6,986 bases of DNA from Pseudomonadota bacterium (GTDB lineage: Bacteria > Pseudomonadota > Alphaproteobacteria > Rhizobiales > Beijerinckiaceae): contig JAEXUU010000225.1 of the NCBI GenBank assembly GCA_023452965.1, forward strand, positions 1-6,986. Reading direction: 5' to 3'. The position numbers and the translations under genes are program-made. Below, in pieces: positions 1 through 5,942 of this stretch. Numbering within the stretch: the stretch's first letter is position 1; each line of letters opens with the position of its first letter. A model generated the notes under the pieces. That model was not told where the DNA came from. It saw nothing but the letters and a program-made list of their open reading frames with translations, and searched no databases.

Positions 1-378
1 GTCGAGATGGCGGCGATCTGGAACGGCCGCGCCGAAGCCCTCGCGACCGAGGGTGAGAAGGTGAGCCTGACCTTCAACCAGCAGATGCTGCTGACGGACT
101 GCTGGGTCGTGCCCAAGGGCGCCAAGAACAAGGACCTGGCGATGAAGGCGATCGAGATCATGAGCCGTCCGGAGGTCCAGGCCCGTATCGCGCTCTACAT
201 CAATTACGGCCCGGCCAATGTCGAGGCCTTCAACACGGGCATCATCAAGCCGGAGGTCGCGGCGAAGCTGCCCAGCTCCCCGGAGAACGCCAAGAAGGGC
301 TTCGTGCTCGACGCGAACTATTGGGCGGCGAATCTCGACGAGCTGACCAAGCAGTTCGACCTGTTCATCCAGCGCTGA
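1..378 (+). CDS. Periplasmic solute-binding protein of a polyamine-type ABC importer (C-terminal part, 5' end outside window)
   Basis: This is the last 125 codons of a solute-binding protein, open from base 1 and ending at TGA 376-378; the signal peptide and N-terminal lobe lie upstream of the window. Such proteins capture the substrate in the periplasm and deliver it to the permease pair. The visible part resembles the C-terminal lobe of PotD-like/extracellular solute-binding proteins. It has a WNGR segment near the start, then a TDCWVVPKGAKN stretch that matches the usual 'W-x-I/V-P-K-G-A-K' strand-turn. A helix with SRPEVQ follows, then NYGPAN, the usual 'yGP-N' turn before the closing helices. 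The adjacent ATPase and two permease genes of the same transporter class support the call. The substrate cannot be read from this fragment: most ligand-contacting residues are missing, and relatives bind spermidine, putrescine, opines, amino acids or other organic cations. The family call is secure; 'polyamine' is only a family label. Confidence 0.88.
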   Translation, partial: VEMAAIWNGRAEALATEGEKVSLTFNQQMLLTDCWVVPKGAKNKDLAMKAIEIMSRPEVQARIALYINYGPANVEAFNTGIIKPEVAAKLPSSPENAKKGFVLDANYWAANLDELTKQFDLFIQR

Positions 379-385
379 ACACGAG

Positions 386-411
386 CGGCCGGGCCTGCCC
401 GGGCCCGGTCG
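386..411 (+). repeat. GC-rich intercistronic hairpin between binding-protein and ATPase genes
   Basis: Bases 386-395 (CGGCCGGGCC) pair with 402-411 (GGCCCGGTCG). This gives a 10-bp stem with one G-U wobble (388/409) and a 6-base loop (396-401). The hairpin starts 8 bases after the stop codon of the binding-protein gene. It is followed by GCCCTCGCATG, not a T-run, so it is not a canonical Rho-independent terminator. Stem-loops at this position in ABC importer operons are known to protect the upstream binding-protein mRNA from 3' exonucleases or partly attenuate transcription, so that the binding protein outnumbers the membrane complex. That role is inferred here. Confidence 0.6.
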
Positions 412-421
412 CCCTCGCATG

Positions 422-427
422 AAAAGG
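422..427 (+). promoter_or_regulatory. Ribosome binding site of the ATPase gene
   Basis: AAAAGG at 422-427 sits 7 bases before ATG 435, an ideal spacing. The in-frame ATG at 444 would be 16 bases away, so 435 is the better start. The purine-rich motif is modest rather than a perfect Shine-Dalgarno match. Confidence 0.55.
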
Positions 428-434
428 TAACAGG

Positions 435-1577
435 ATGACAGTCATGGCTACACCTGCCGACGCTCCGGCGGCCGGTGGCAACCGCAGCGCCTCCCTGCCG
501 ATCACCATCGAGCGCCTGGTCAAGTCATACGGCTCCTTCAAGGCGCTCGACGATGTCAGCCTGTCGATCAGGAGCGGCGAGTTCATCACGCTGCTCGGCC
601 CTTCCGGCTCCGGCAAGACGACGCTCCTGATGGTGCTCGCCGGCTTCGTGCGGCCGCAATCGGGCAGCGTCCGCTTCGCCGATCGGGAGGTGGTGCTGCT
701 GCCGCCGCACAAGCGCGACATCGGCATGGTGTTCCAGAACTATGCGCTGTTCCCGCATATGACGGTCGCGGGCAATCTCGCCTACCCGCTCAAGCTGCGA
801 AACGTGCCGGCGCGGGAGATCGCCGGGCGGGTCGAACGCGCGCTCGATCTCATTCAGCTGAGCGCTTTCGGCGAGCGCCGCATCGACCAGTTGTCCGGCG
901 GCCAGCGCCAGCGTGTCGCGTTGGCGCGCGCGGTGATCTTCGAGCCGCGCATCCTGCTGATGGACGAGCCGCTCTCCGCGCTCGACAAGAATCTGCGCGA
1001 GCAGATGCAGCTCGAGGTCCGCCGCCTGCATGATCGCCTCGGCATGACCACGGTCTATGTGACGCACGACCAGCGCGAGGCGCTGACGATGTCGGACCGG
1101 ATCGCGGTGATCAACCGCGGCCGCGTCGTCCAGCTCGACCGCCCACGCGAACTCTACGAGCGGCCGGCCACGCATTTTGTCGCGAGCTTCATCGGCGAGT
1201 CCTCGACCTTGCCCATCGAGGTCCGGGACGGGCGGGCGAGCTTCGCCGGCGCCCCACTGCTCAGCGCGGCGCCGGCACCGGCGGGCAGCGCGTCTAGCTT
1301 CCTCGTGCTGCGACCGGAAAAGCTGCGCCTCCTTGCCGATGCGGCGCCGGCCGAGGCCAATGTCATCGCCGGCCATGTCCGCCAGAACGTCTTCCAGGGC
1401 GACAGCATCGTCACCTATGTCAGGACCGCGAGCGATCATGAGATCGCGATCCGGCGCTCCCTGCGCACGGACGAAGTCCTCGCCGAGGTAGGCACCGCGG
1501 TCCGGGTCGGGTTTTCCGCCGAGGACGCGATCATCGTCCCGGCCGACGCGGATACCCCGCAAACGGGCCGGCCATGA
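435..1577 (+). CDS. ABC transporter ATP-binding protein, spermidine/putrescine (PotA) type
   Basis: This 380-residue protein is the cytoplasmic ATPase that powers the importer. Every nucleotide-binding motif is present: Walker A GPSGSGKT (about residues 55-62), Q-loop Q101 in VFQNYALFPHMTV, signature LSGGQRQR (153-160), Walker B ILLMDE (173-178), D-loop SALD (181-184) and switch H211 in THDQREA. Residues from about 255 to 368 form the C-terminal regulatory region typical of the PotA/FbpC/MalK group, with a TOBE-like LRPEKLRL segment at 292-299. Length is normal for PotA-like subunits. The first 20 or so residues are an Ala/Pro/Gly-rich extension before the first strand. The stop codon overlaps the next gene's start (ATGA, 1574-1577), implying translational coupling. 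All catalytic residues are intact. Class assignment is strong, but the ATPase alone does not reveal the substrate. Confidence 0.95.
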   Translation: MTVMATPADAPAAGGNRSASLPITIERLVKSYGSFKALDDVSLSIRSGEFITLLGPSGSGKTTLLMVLAGFVRPQSGSVRFADREVVLLPPHKRDIGMVFQNYALFPHMTVAGNLAYPLKLRNVPAREIAGRVERALDLIQLSAFGERRIDQLSGGQRQRVALARAVIFEPRILLMDEPLSALDKNLREQMQLEVRRLHDRLGMTTVYVTHDQREALTMSDRIAVINRGRVVQLDRPRELYERPATHFVASFIGESSTLPIEVRDGRASFAGAPLLSAAPAPAGSASSFLVLRPEKLRLLADAAPAEANVIAGHVRQNVFQGDSIVTYVRTASDHEIAIRRSLRTDEVLAEVGTAVRVGFSAEDAIIVPADADTPQTGRP

Positions 1578-2482
1578 CGCTGGCTCTGGATCAGATCGCA
1601 GCCGGCGGCACGGCGTCCGGACCCAATGAGGAGGCGCTGCGGCGCCAGGCCCATGGCGAGCGACGCTCGATGCTGGCGCTGACGCTGCCGGCGCTCCTGC
1701 TCGTCGGCTTCGTCGTACTCATCCCGATCGGCTGGCTGTTTTGGCTGTCCTTTGTCGACAAGAGCGGCTTCACCCTCATCCACTACCAGAGATTGCTGCA
1801 CCCGACCTACCTGCTGACGCTGCGGACCACTTTCGAGCTGGCCTTCACCGTCACCGTGGTCTGCCTGCTGCTCGGCTACCCGCTGGCGTACCTCGCCTCG
1901 CAGCTGCCGCGGCGCTGGGCGAGCCTCGTCCTGCTCTGCGTGCTCTTCCCGTTCTGGACTTCGCTGCTGGTGCGGACCTACGCCTGGCTGGTGCTGCTGC
2001 AGCGACGGGGCCTCGTCAATACCTGGCTGCAGAAGCTCGGCATCATCGAGGAGCCCCTGCGGCTGGTGCATAATTTCACCGGCACGGCGATCGGCATGAC
2101 CCATATCATGCTGCCGTTCATGGTGCTGCCGCTCTACGCGACCATGAAGACGATCAGCGATGACTACATGCGCGCGGCCGCCAATCTCGGCGCCTCGCCG
2201 ATCCGCGCCTTCTGGCAGATCTATGTGCCGCTCTCCTTCCCGGGCCTCGCGGCCGGCCTGATCGTCGTCTTCGTGCTGTCGCTCGGCTTCTACGTTACCC
2301 CGGCACTGCTGGGCGGCGGCCGCGTGATGATGTGGGCGATGCAGATCGAGCGTTCGACCACCGTCTATGCCGACTGGGGCGCCGCCAGCGCCATGGGCGT
2401 CGTCCTCCTCGTCATCACACTCGGCATCCTCTGGCTGGTCTCGAGGCTGACCGGCTCGGCGAAACTCGGGGAGGCACGCTGA
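1574..2482 (+). CDS. ABC transporter permease, PotB type
   Basis: This 302-residue inner-membrane protein is one half of the importer's translocation channel. Six hydrophobic segments fit transmembrane helices at about residues 34-59, 85-108, 116-141, 170-190, 225-247 and 270-290. A cytoplasmic loop at about 200-224 (AAANLGASPIRAFWQIYVPL and following) is the EAA motif, with the conserved glycine G206 and the V/L-P at 218-220; this loop docks on the ATPase. The motif LRTTFELAF before the second helix is typical of the binding-protein-dependent permease domain. An N-terminal tail of about 30 polar residues precedes the first helix. The start at 1574 overlaps the ATPase stop as ATGA and lacks a clear Shine-Dalgarno, consistent with translation by coupling from the upstream gene. 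Among polyamine-type transporters the first permease is normally the PotB partner. Confidence 0.93.
   Translation: MTLALDQIAAGGTASGPNEEALRRQAHGERRSMLALTLPALLLVGFVVLIPIGWLFWLSFVDKSGFTLIHYQRLLHPTYLLTLRTTFELAFTVTVVCLLLGYPLAYLASQLPRRWASLVLLCVLFPFWTSLLVRTYAWLVLLQRRGLVNTWLQKLGIIEEPLRLVHNFTGTAIGMTHIMLPFMVLPLYATMKTISDDYMRAAANLGASPIRAFWQIYVPLSFPGLAAGLIVVFVLSLGFYVTPALLGGGRVMMWAMQIERSTTVYADWGAASAMGVVLLVITLGILWLVSRLTGSAKLGEAR
2468..2474 (+). promoter_or_regulatory. Ribosome binding site of the second permease gene
   Basis: GGGGAGG at 2468-2474 lies inside the end of the first permease gene and 7 bases before ATG 2482. Together with the TGATG stop/start overlap it fixes the start at 2482. The same frame stays open further upstream, but that extension reads through the first permease gene and is not coding. 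Confidence 0.7.
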
Positions 2483-3294
2483 TGCTGCGACAGCCTGCGA
2501 CGAGCACGCAGATCACCCATCTGGACAGGCTCTGGCTCTATGTCCTGTGCGGTCTGGTCATCGTCTTCCTGATCGCACCGACGCTGCTCGTGATCCCGAT
2601 GAGCTTCTCGGATTCGCGCTACCTGTCGTTCCCGCCGGAATCCTGGTCGCTGCGCTGGTACCGTGCCTATTTCGGCTCGCTCGAATGGCGCGACGCCACG
2701 GTCGTGTCGCTACAGGCCGCCTTCCTGACGACCATCGTCGCGACCGTGACCGGCACGCTCGCGGCCTATGGCCTCCATCTCGCGCGCAGCGGCGCTGGCC
2801 GCCTCGTCCAGGTCGCTCTGACGCTGCCGATGATGATCCCGGTCATCCTGCTCGCCATCGGCATCTTCCTGTTCTTCGCGCCGCTGGAGCTGAACAATTC
2901 GCTCTCGGGCCTCGTGCTCGCGCATACCGTGCTGGCGCTGCCGCTCGTGCTGATCTCGGTCACGGCCGGGTTCAAGAGCTTCGACATGAACCAGGAGATG
3001 GTCGCCCGCAGCATGGGCGCGTCGCGCCCGCGCGCCTTCCTCACCGTGACCCTGCCGCAGATCCGCAATTCGGTGATCTCCGGCGCCCTGCTAGCCTTCA
3101 TCACCTCGCTCGACGAGGTGGTGATCGGCCTGCTGATCGCCGGCGGCGACAAGGCGACCCTGACGCGGCGCATGTTCCTCGCCCTGCGCGACGAGATCGA
3201 CCCGACCATCGCGGCGATCTCTTCGCTGCTCATCGTCCTGTCGATCGTGCTGCTGGCGGTGTCCCAGTATTTCCAATCCGAACCTCGCGATTAG
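2482..3294 (+). CDS. ABC transporter permease, PotC type
   Basis: This 270-residue inner-membrane protein is the second half of the translocation channel. Predicted membrane helices lie at about residues 18-41, 74-97, 107-133, 142-162, 197-220 and 242-262. The EAA loop is at about 172-195 (EMVARSMGASRPRAFLTVTL and following), with conserved G179 and L191-P192. The periplasmic loop after helix 1 carries SFSDSRYLSFPPESWSLRWY; the F-P-P-x-x-x-S-x-R-W-Y pattern is highly characteristic of PotC-type permeases. LTLPMMIPVI in helix 3 is also typical. The start at 2482 overlaps the preceding stop by one base (TGATG) and has its own ribosome binding site. Length matches PotC (about 260-280). The gene ends with TAG at 3292-3294, 34 bases before the M24 gene. 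Confidence 0.94.
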   Translation: MLRQPATSTQITHLDRLWLYVLCGLVIVFLIAPTLLVIPMSFSDSRYLSFPPESWSLRWYRAYFGSLEWRDATVVSLQAAFLTTIVATVTGTLAAYGLHLARSGAGRLVQVALTLPMMIPVILLAIGIFLFFAPLELNNSLSGLVLAHTVLALPLVLISVTAGFKSFDMNQEMVARSMGASRPRAFLTVTLPQIRNSVISGALLAFITSLDEVVIGLLIAGGDKATLTRRMFLALRDEIDPTIAAISSLLIVLSIVLLAVSQYFQSEPRD

Positions 3295-3295
3295 A

Positions 3296-3312
3296 CGACC
3301 CGCTCAAGGTCG
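3296..3312 (+). repeat. Small hairpin between permease and M24 genes
   Basis: CGACC (3296-3300) pairs perfectly with GGTCG (3308-3312) across a 7-base loop, just after the permease stop codon and just before the M24 Shine-Dalgarno. A 5-bp stem is short and may be chance in GC-rich DNA. There is no T-run, so it is not a terminator. Confidence 0.25.
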
Positions 3313-3315
3313 CCG

Positions 3316-3321
3316 AAGGAG
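3316..3321 (+). promoter_or_regulatory. Strong Shine-Dalgarno that sets a GTG start
   Basis: AAGGAG at 3316-3321 is close to the consensus and lies 7 bases before GTG 3329. A second in-frame GTG follows immediately at 3332, and no in-frame ATG occurs until codon 21, inside the conserved N-terminal domain. The strong site supports a GTG start, with 3329 favoured by spacing. Confidence 0.7.
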
Positions 3322-3328
3322 ATTTGAC

Positions 3329-4489
3329 GTGGTGCTGCATTTCGAGAGAGCCGAATTCGATCAGCGTGTCGCCAATGCGCGGATCGCGATGCGACGCGAA
3401 GGGCTCGATGCCCTGCTGCTCTTCGCCCAGGAGAGCACCTATTACCTCACCGGTTTCGACACGAGCGGCTTCGTCTTCTTCCAGTGCGCGGTGCTCACGG
3501 CGGATGAGCGGCCGATGACGCTGCTGACGCGCCGGCCGGACCTGGAACAGGCGCGGCGGACCTCGACGTTCGAGGACATCAGGCTCTGGTACGATGCGCC
3601 CGGCATGGACCCGTCGCGCGAGCTGATGGCGATCCTGGAGGAGAAGGGTCTGAAGGGTGCCCGGGTCGGCATCGAGATGCGCACCTTTGGCCTGACGGCC
3701 GACAATTACGCCCTCGTGCATAACCGCCTGTCCCCGTGGTGCACGCTGGTCGACGCGTCCAACCTCGTCCGCGGCCTGCGCGTCGTGAAGTCGGCGGCGG
3801 AAATCGCCTATGTCAGGCGTGCCGCAGAGCTCGCCGACGACTCGCTCGTCGCGATGATCGAGAAGGCGCGCCCGGGCAGCTTCGAGGGCGATATCGCCGC
3901 GGCGGGCTCGGTCCCGATCCTCGCCGGCGGCGGCGATCCGCCGCCTTCCGGCCCCGTGCTCGGCTCGGGGGACCGGGCGCTGCTCGTCAGGAGCGCCACC
4001 GGCTTCCGGACGCTCGACGGCGAGGACCAGCTGACGATAGAGCACGCCGCGAGCTATCGCCGCTATTGTGCCTGCCTGATGCGGACGATCGCAATCGGCC
4101 GCGCCCAGCCGCTGCAGCAGCGCATGTTCGCGGTGACGCACGAGGCGATCACGGCCATGACCGAAGCCGCCCGGCCGGGCAACACGATCGGCATGATCGA
4201 CGACGCCCATCGCCGCGTCTTCGACAAGGAAGGCTTCGGCGGCTCGCGCATGTCGGCTTGCGGCTACTCGCTCGGCGCAACCTATCGGCCATCCTGGATG
4301 GACGTCCCGCCGATGATCTATTCCGGCAATGAGATGCCGGTCGCGCCCGGCATGATCCTGTTCCTGCACGCCATCCTGATCGATGCGCCCAACAACCTCG
4401 CGATGTCGCTCGGCTACACCATCCTGACGACCGAAGGGTCCGCCGAGGTGCTGAGCCGCATCCAGCCGGAATACGTGGTCACGACCTGA
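3329..4489 (+). CDS. M24/creatinase-fold hydrolase lacking the usual metal ligands (Xaa-Pro peptidase-like)
   Basis: This 386-residue soluble protein has the two-domain creatinase/prolidase layout. A creatinase-type N-terminal domain (about 10-150, with GLDALLLFAQESTYYLTGFD at 25-44) precedes a pita-bread M24 domain (about 157-374). Metal-dependent M24 enzymes coordinate two ions through Asp, Asp, His, Glu and Glu. Aligned by motif here, the Asp positions read E238 and C249 (segment TIEHAASYRRYCACLMRT), the His of 'GHGIG' becomes Y313 in GYSLG, the Glu of the 'PGM...E' strand becomes H347, and the last Glu falls in AMSLGYTILTT with no acidic residue. It therefore resembles the metal-independent branch (creatinase; ectoine hydrolase DoeA/EutD), which opens C-N bonds in small amidines, rather than a true aminopeptidase. 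Its place after the importer suggests it acts on the imported compound. Fold call is strong; the reaction is unknown. Starts with GTG. Confidence 0.85.
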   Translation: MVLHFERAEFDQRVANARIAMRREGLDALLLFAQESTYYLTGFDTSGFVFFQCAVLTADERPMTLLTRRPDLEQARRTSTFEDIRLWYDAPGMDPSRELMAILEEKGLKGARVGIEMRTFGLTADNYALVHNRLSPWCTLVDASNLVRGLRVVKSAAEIAYVRRAAELADDSLVAMIEKARPGSFEGDIAAAGSVPILAGGGDPPPSGPVLGSGDRALLVRSATGFRTLDGEDQLTIEHAASYRRYCACLMRTIAIGRAQPLQQRMFAVTHEAITAMTEAARPGNTIGMIDDAHRRVFDKEGFGGSRMSACGYSLGATYRPSWMDVPPMIYSGNEMPVAPGMILFLHAILIDAPNNLAMSLGYTILTTEGSAEVLSRIQPEYVVTT

Positions 4490-4528
4490 TCCTTCGCGGC
4501 CGGCTGCTTCGGACACCCTTCTGTCTCC

Positions 4529-4535
4529 AGGTGAG
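4529..4535 (+). promoter_or_regulatory. Ribosome binding site of the flavin oxidase gene
   Basis: AGGTGAG at 4529-4535 lies 5 bases before ATG 4541. It supports this start; the protein begins with a short N-terminal arm before the FAD-binding strand, as is usual in the family. Confidence 0.5.
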
Positions 4536-4540
4536 AAACC

Positions 4541-5851
4541 ATGCCTGCGAACGACCTGTTCACGCCCGATTTCCTGCCGCATCCCTATTGGTGGGATGCA
4601 GCCCACCCGGTGAAGGAAGCGGACGGCGCCCTGCCGGAACGCGCCGATGTCGCGATCATCGGCGGCGGCTATGCCGGCCTGTCCTGCGCGCTTGAACTCA
4701 GGCGGCAGGGCGTCGAGGCCGTGGTGATCGAGGCCGACGAGATCGGCTTCAACGCAAGCTCGCGCAATGGGGGGCTGGTCACCGGCGGCGTGAAGCTGGC
4801 GCTCAGCGATTTCTCCCGCGAGCTCGGCAAGGAACGCGCCGACCGCCTCACCGCCGAAGCAATCGGAACCCTCCAGTTTCTGGAGGACCTGATCGCCCGG
4901 GAACAGATCGACTGCGATTTCCAGAAGACCGGTCGCTTCGTCGCCGCCTATTCGCGCAAGCATTACGACCACCTCGCCGCCAACAGCGACCGCATCGCCG
5001 CCCTGACCGGCGCCCGCTGCGAGATGGTGCCGCCCGAGCGGCAGCGGGAGGAGATCGGCAGCGATCACTATCGCGGCGGCCAGTTCGTCGAGGCCGCCGG
5101 CGGCCTGCACCCCGCCAAATACGTTCGCGGCCTCGCGGAAGCCGCACGGCGCGCTGGGGCGAAGCTAGTCGACCGCACCAAGGTGCAGCGGATGAGCCGC
5201 AGCGCCGATGGCTGGCGCCTCGAGACCAGCGCCGGCGCGATCACCGCGCAGAAGGTCATGGTCGCGACCAATGGCTATACCGGCGAGGCGACGCCATGGA
5301 TGCGGCGCAGGGTCGTGCCGGTGGCGAGCTTCCTGATCGCCACCGAGCCGCTGCCGGACGGTCTCGCCGCCGAGCTGGTTCCCAATCGGCGGATGCTGGC
5401 CGACACTCGCCGGGTGCTCAGCTATTTCCGCCTGTCGCCGGACGGAAGGCGCGTGCTCTGGGGCGGCCGCGTCGGAACCGCCGCCATGGACCCGCGCGAG
5501 AGCGCGCGGCGCCTCCACGCCGTCATGACGACAGTCTGGCCGCAGCTTCGCGATGTGCGGGTCAGCCATAGCTGGAACGGCAATGTCGCCTTCACCTTCG
5601 ATTTCCGGCCGCATCTGGGCAGCCATGAGGGGGTGCACTACGCGCTCGGCTGCCAGGGCAACGGCGTCGCGATGCAAAGCTGGCTCGGCTTCCAGGCCGC
5701 CCGGGCCATCGCCGGTGCGGCCAACGAACCGAGCGCCTTCGCCGACCTGCCCTTTCCGACCGCGCCGCTCTATGACGGCCGGCCCTGGTTCCTGCCGATG
5801 ATGCTGGCCTGGTACCGGCTGCGCGACCAGATCGACCGGATGGCCTCCTGA
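4541..5851 (+). CDS. FAD-dependent amine oxidoreductase, DAO superfamily (PuuB-like)
   Basis: This 436-residue enzyme belongs to the FAD-dependent D-amino-acid oxidase/glycine oxidase fold, closest in style to gamma-glutamylputrescine oxidoreductase-like proteins. The N-terminal arm (PYWWDAAHPV, 15-24) precedes the Rossmann FAD site: GGGYAG at 41-46 (the GxGxxG fingerprint) and E64 at the end of the second strand, expected to bind the ribose. GFNASSRNGG at 69-78 corresponds to the 'GxxASGRNGG' flavin-contact motif of PuuB-type oxidases. ATNGYT (242-247) and GCQGNGVAM (370-378) match later FAD-binding strands; SWNGNVAFTFDFRPHLG (344-360) is the typical strand before the last one. The length is normal. 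It probably oxidises a C-N bond of a primary or secondary amine to an imine, giving aldehyde or keto acid plus amine or ammonia. Lying between two hydrolase genes, it fits a mid-pathway step. The substrate cannot be named; a sarcosine-oxidase-like activity is also possible. Confidence 0.88.
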   Translation: MPANDLFTPDFLPHPYWWDAAHPVKEADGALPERADVAIIGGGYAGLSCALELRRQGVEAVVIEADEIGFNASSRNGGLVTGGVKLALSDFSRELGKERADRLTAEAIGTLQFLEDLIAREQIDCDFQKTGRFVAAYSRKHYDHLAANSDRIAALTGARCEMVPPERQREEIGSDHYRGGQFVEAAGGLHPAKYVRGLAEAARRAGAKLVDRTKVQRMSRSADGWRLETSAGAITAQKVMVATNGYTGEATPWMRRRVVPVASFLIATEPLPDGLAAELVPNRRMLADTRRVLSYFRLSPDGRRVLWGGRVGTAAMDPRESARRLHAVMTTVWPQLRDVRVSHSWNGNVAFTFDFRPHLGSHEGVHYALGCQGNGVAMQSWLGFQAARAIAGAANEPSAFADLPFPTAPLYDGRPWFLPMMLAWYRLRDQIDRMAS

Positions 5852-5881
5852 ACGAACTCACGTTTCCGCGTGCCTTTGGCC

Positions 5882-5907
5882 CGGCCGGTGATGACTGGAG
5901 CCGGCCG
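5882..5907 (+). repeat. Intercistronic inverted repeat between oxidase and M20 genes
   Basis: CGGCCGG (5882-5888) and CCGGCCG (5901-5907) form a perfect 7-bp stem around a 12-base loop in the 91-base spacer. A shorter CACG/CGTG pair (5859-5862 with 5869-5872, 6-base loop) lies just upstream. No T-run follows either, so neither looks like an intrinsic terminator. They could slow mRNA decay or tune downstream expression, or be chance; the repeat is self-complementary GC sequence common in such genomes. Confidence 0.4.
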
Positions 5908-5930
5908 CATTGCTCCCCAGCGCTTTCGAC

Positions 5931-5935
5931 GAGGA
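5931..5935 (+). promoter_or_regulatory. Ribosome binding site of the M20 gene
   Basis: GAGGA at 5931-5935 sits 7 bases before ATG 5943. The alternative in-frame ATG at 5952 would be 16 bases away, so 5943 is preferred. Confidence 0.55.
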
Positions 5936-5942
5936 CACGACC

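Noticed and set aside
525..1562. Minus-strand open frame (345 codons) opposite the ATPase gene
   Set aside because: The opposite strand carries a full set of ABC ATPase motifs; this frame has none and no plausible gene context.
2332..2481. Upstream extension of the PotC-type permease frame
   Set aside because: These 50 codons overlap the end of the first permease gene and read as Arg/His-rich nonsense. The ATG at 2482 has a proper ribosome binding site and stop/start coupling.
4490..4540. Possible terminator between the M24 and oxidase genes
   Set aside because: Only a weak GACA/TGTC stem (4512-4515 with 4522-4525) and a near-palindromic GCGGCCGGCTGC are visible. There is no T-run, and the next gene follows closely on the same strand.
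3230..5110. Very long open frame on the minus strand (626 codons)
   Set aside because: It lies opposite the end of the second permease, the whole M24 gene and the first part of the oxidase, all of which have clear family motifs. Its translation shows no recognisable domain and is rich in Arg, Ala, Gly, Asp and His, as expected for the antisense of GC-rich genes where stop codons are rare.
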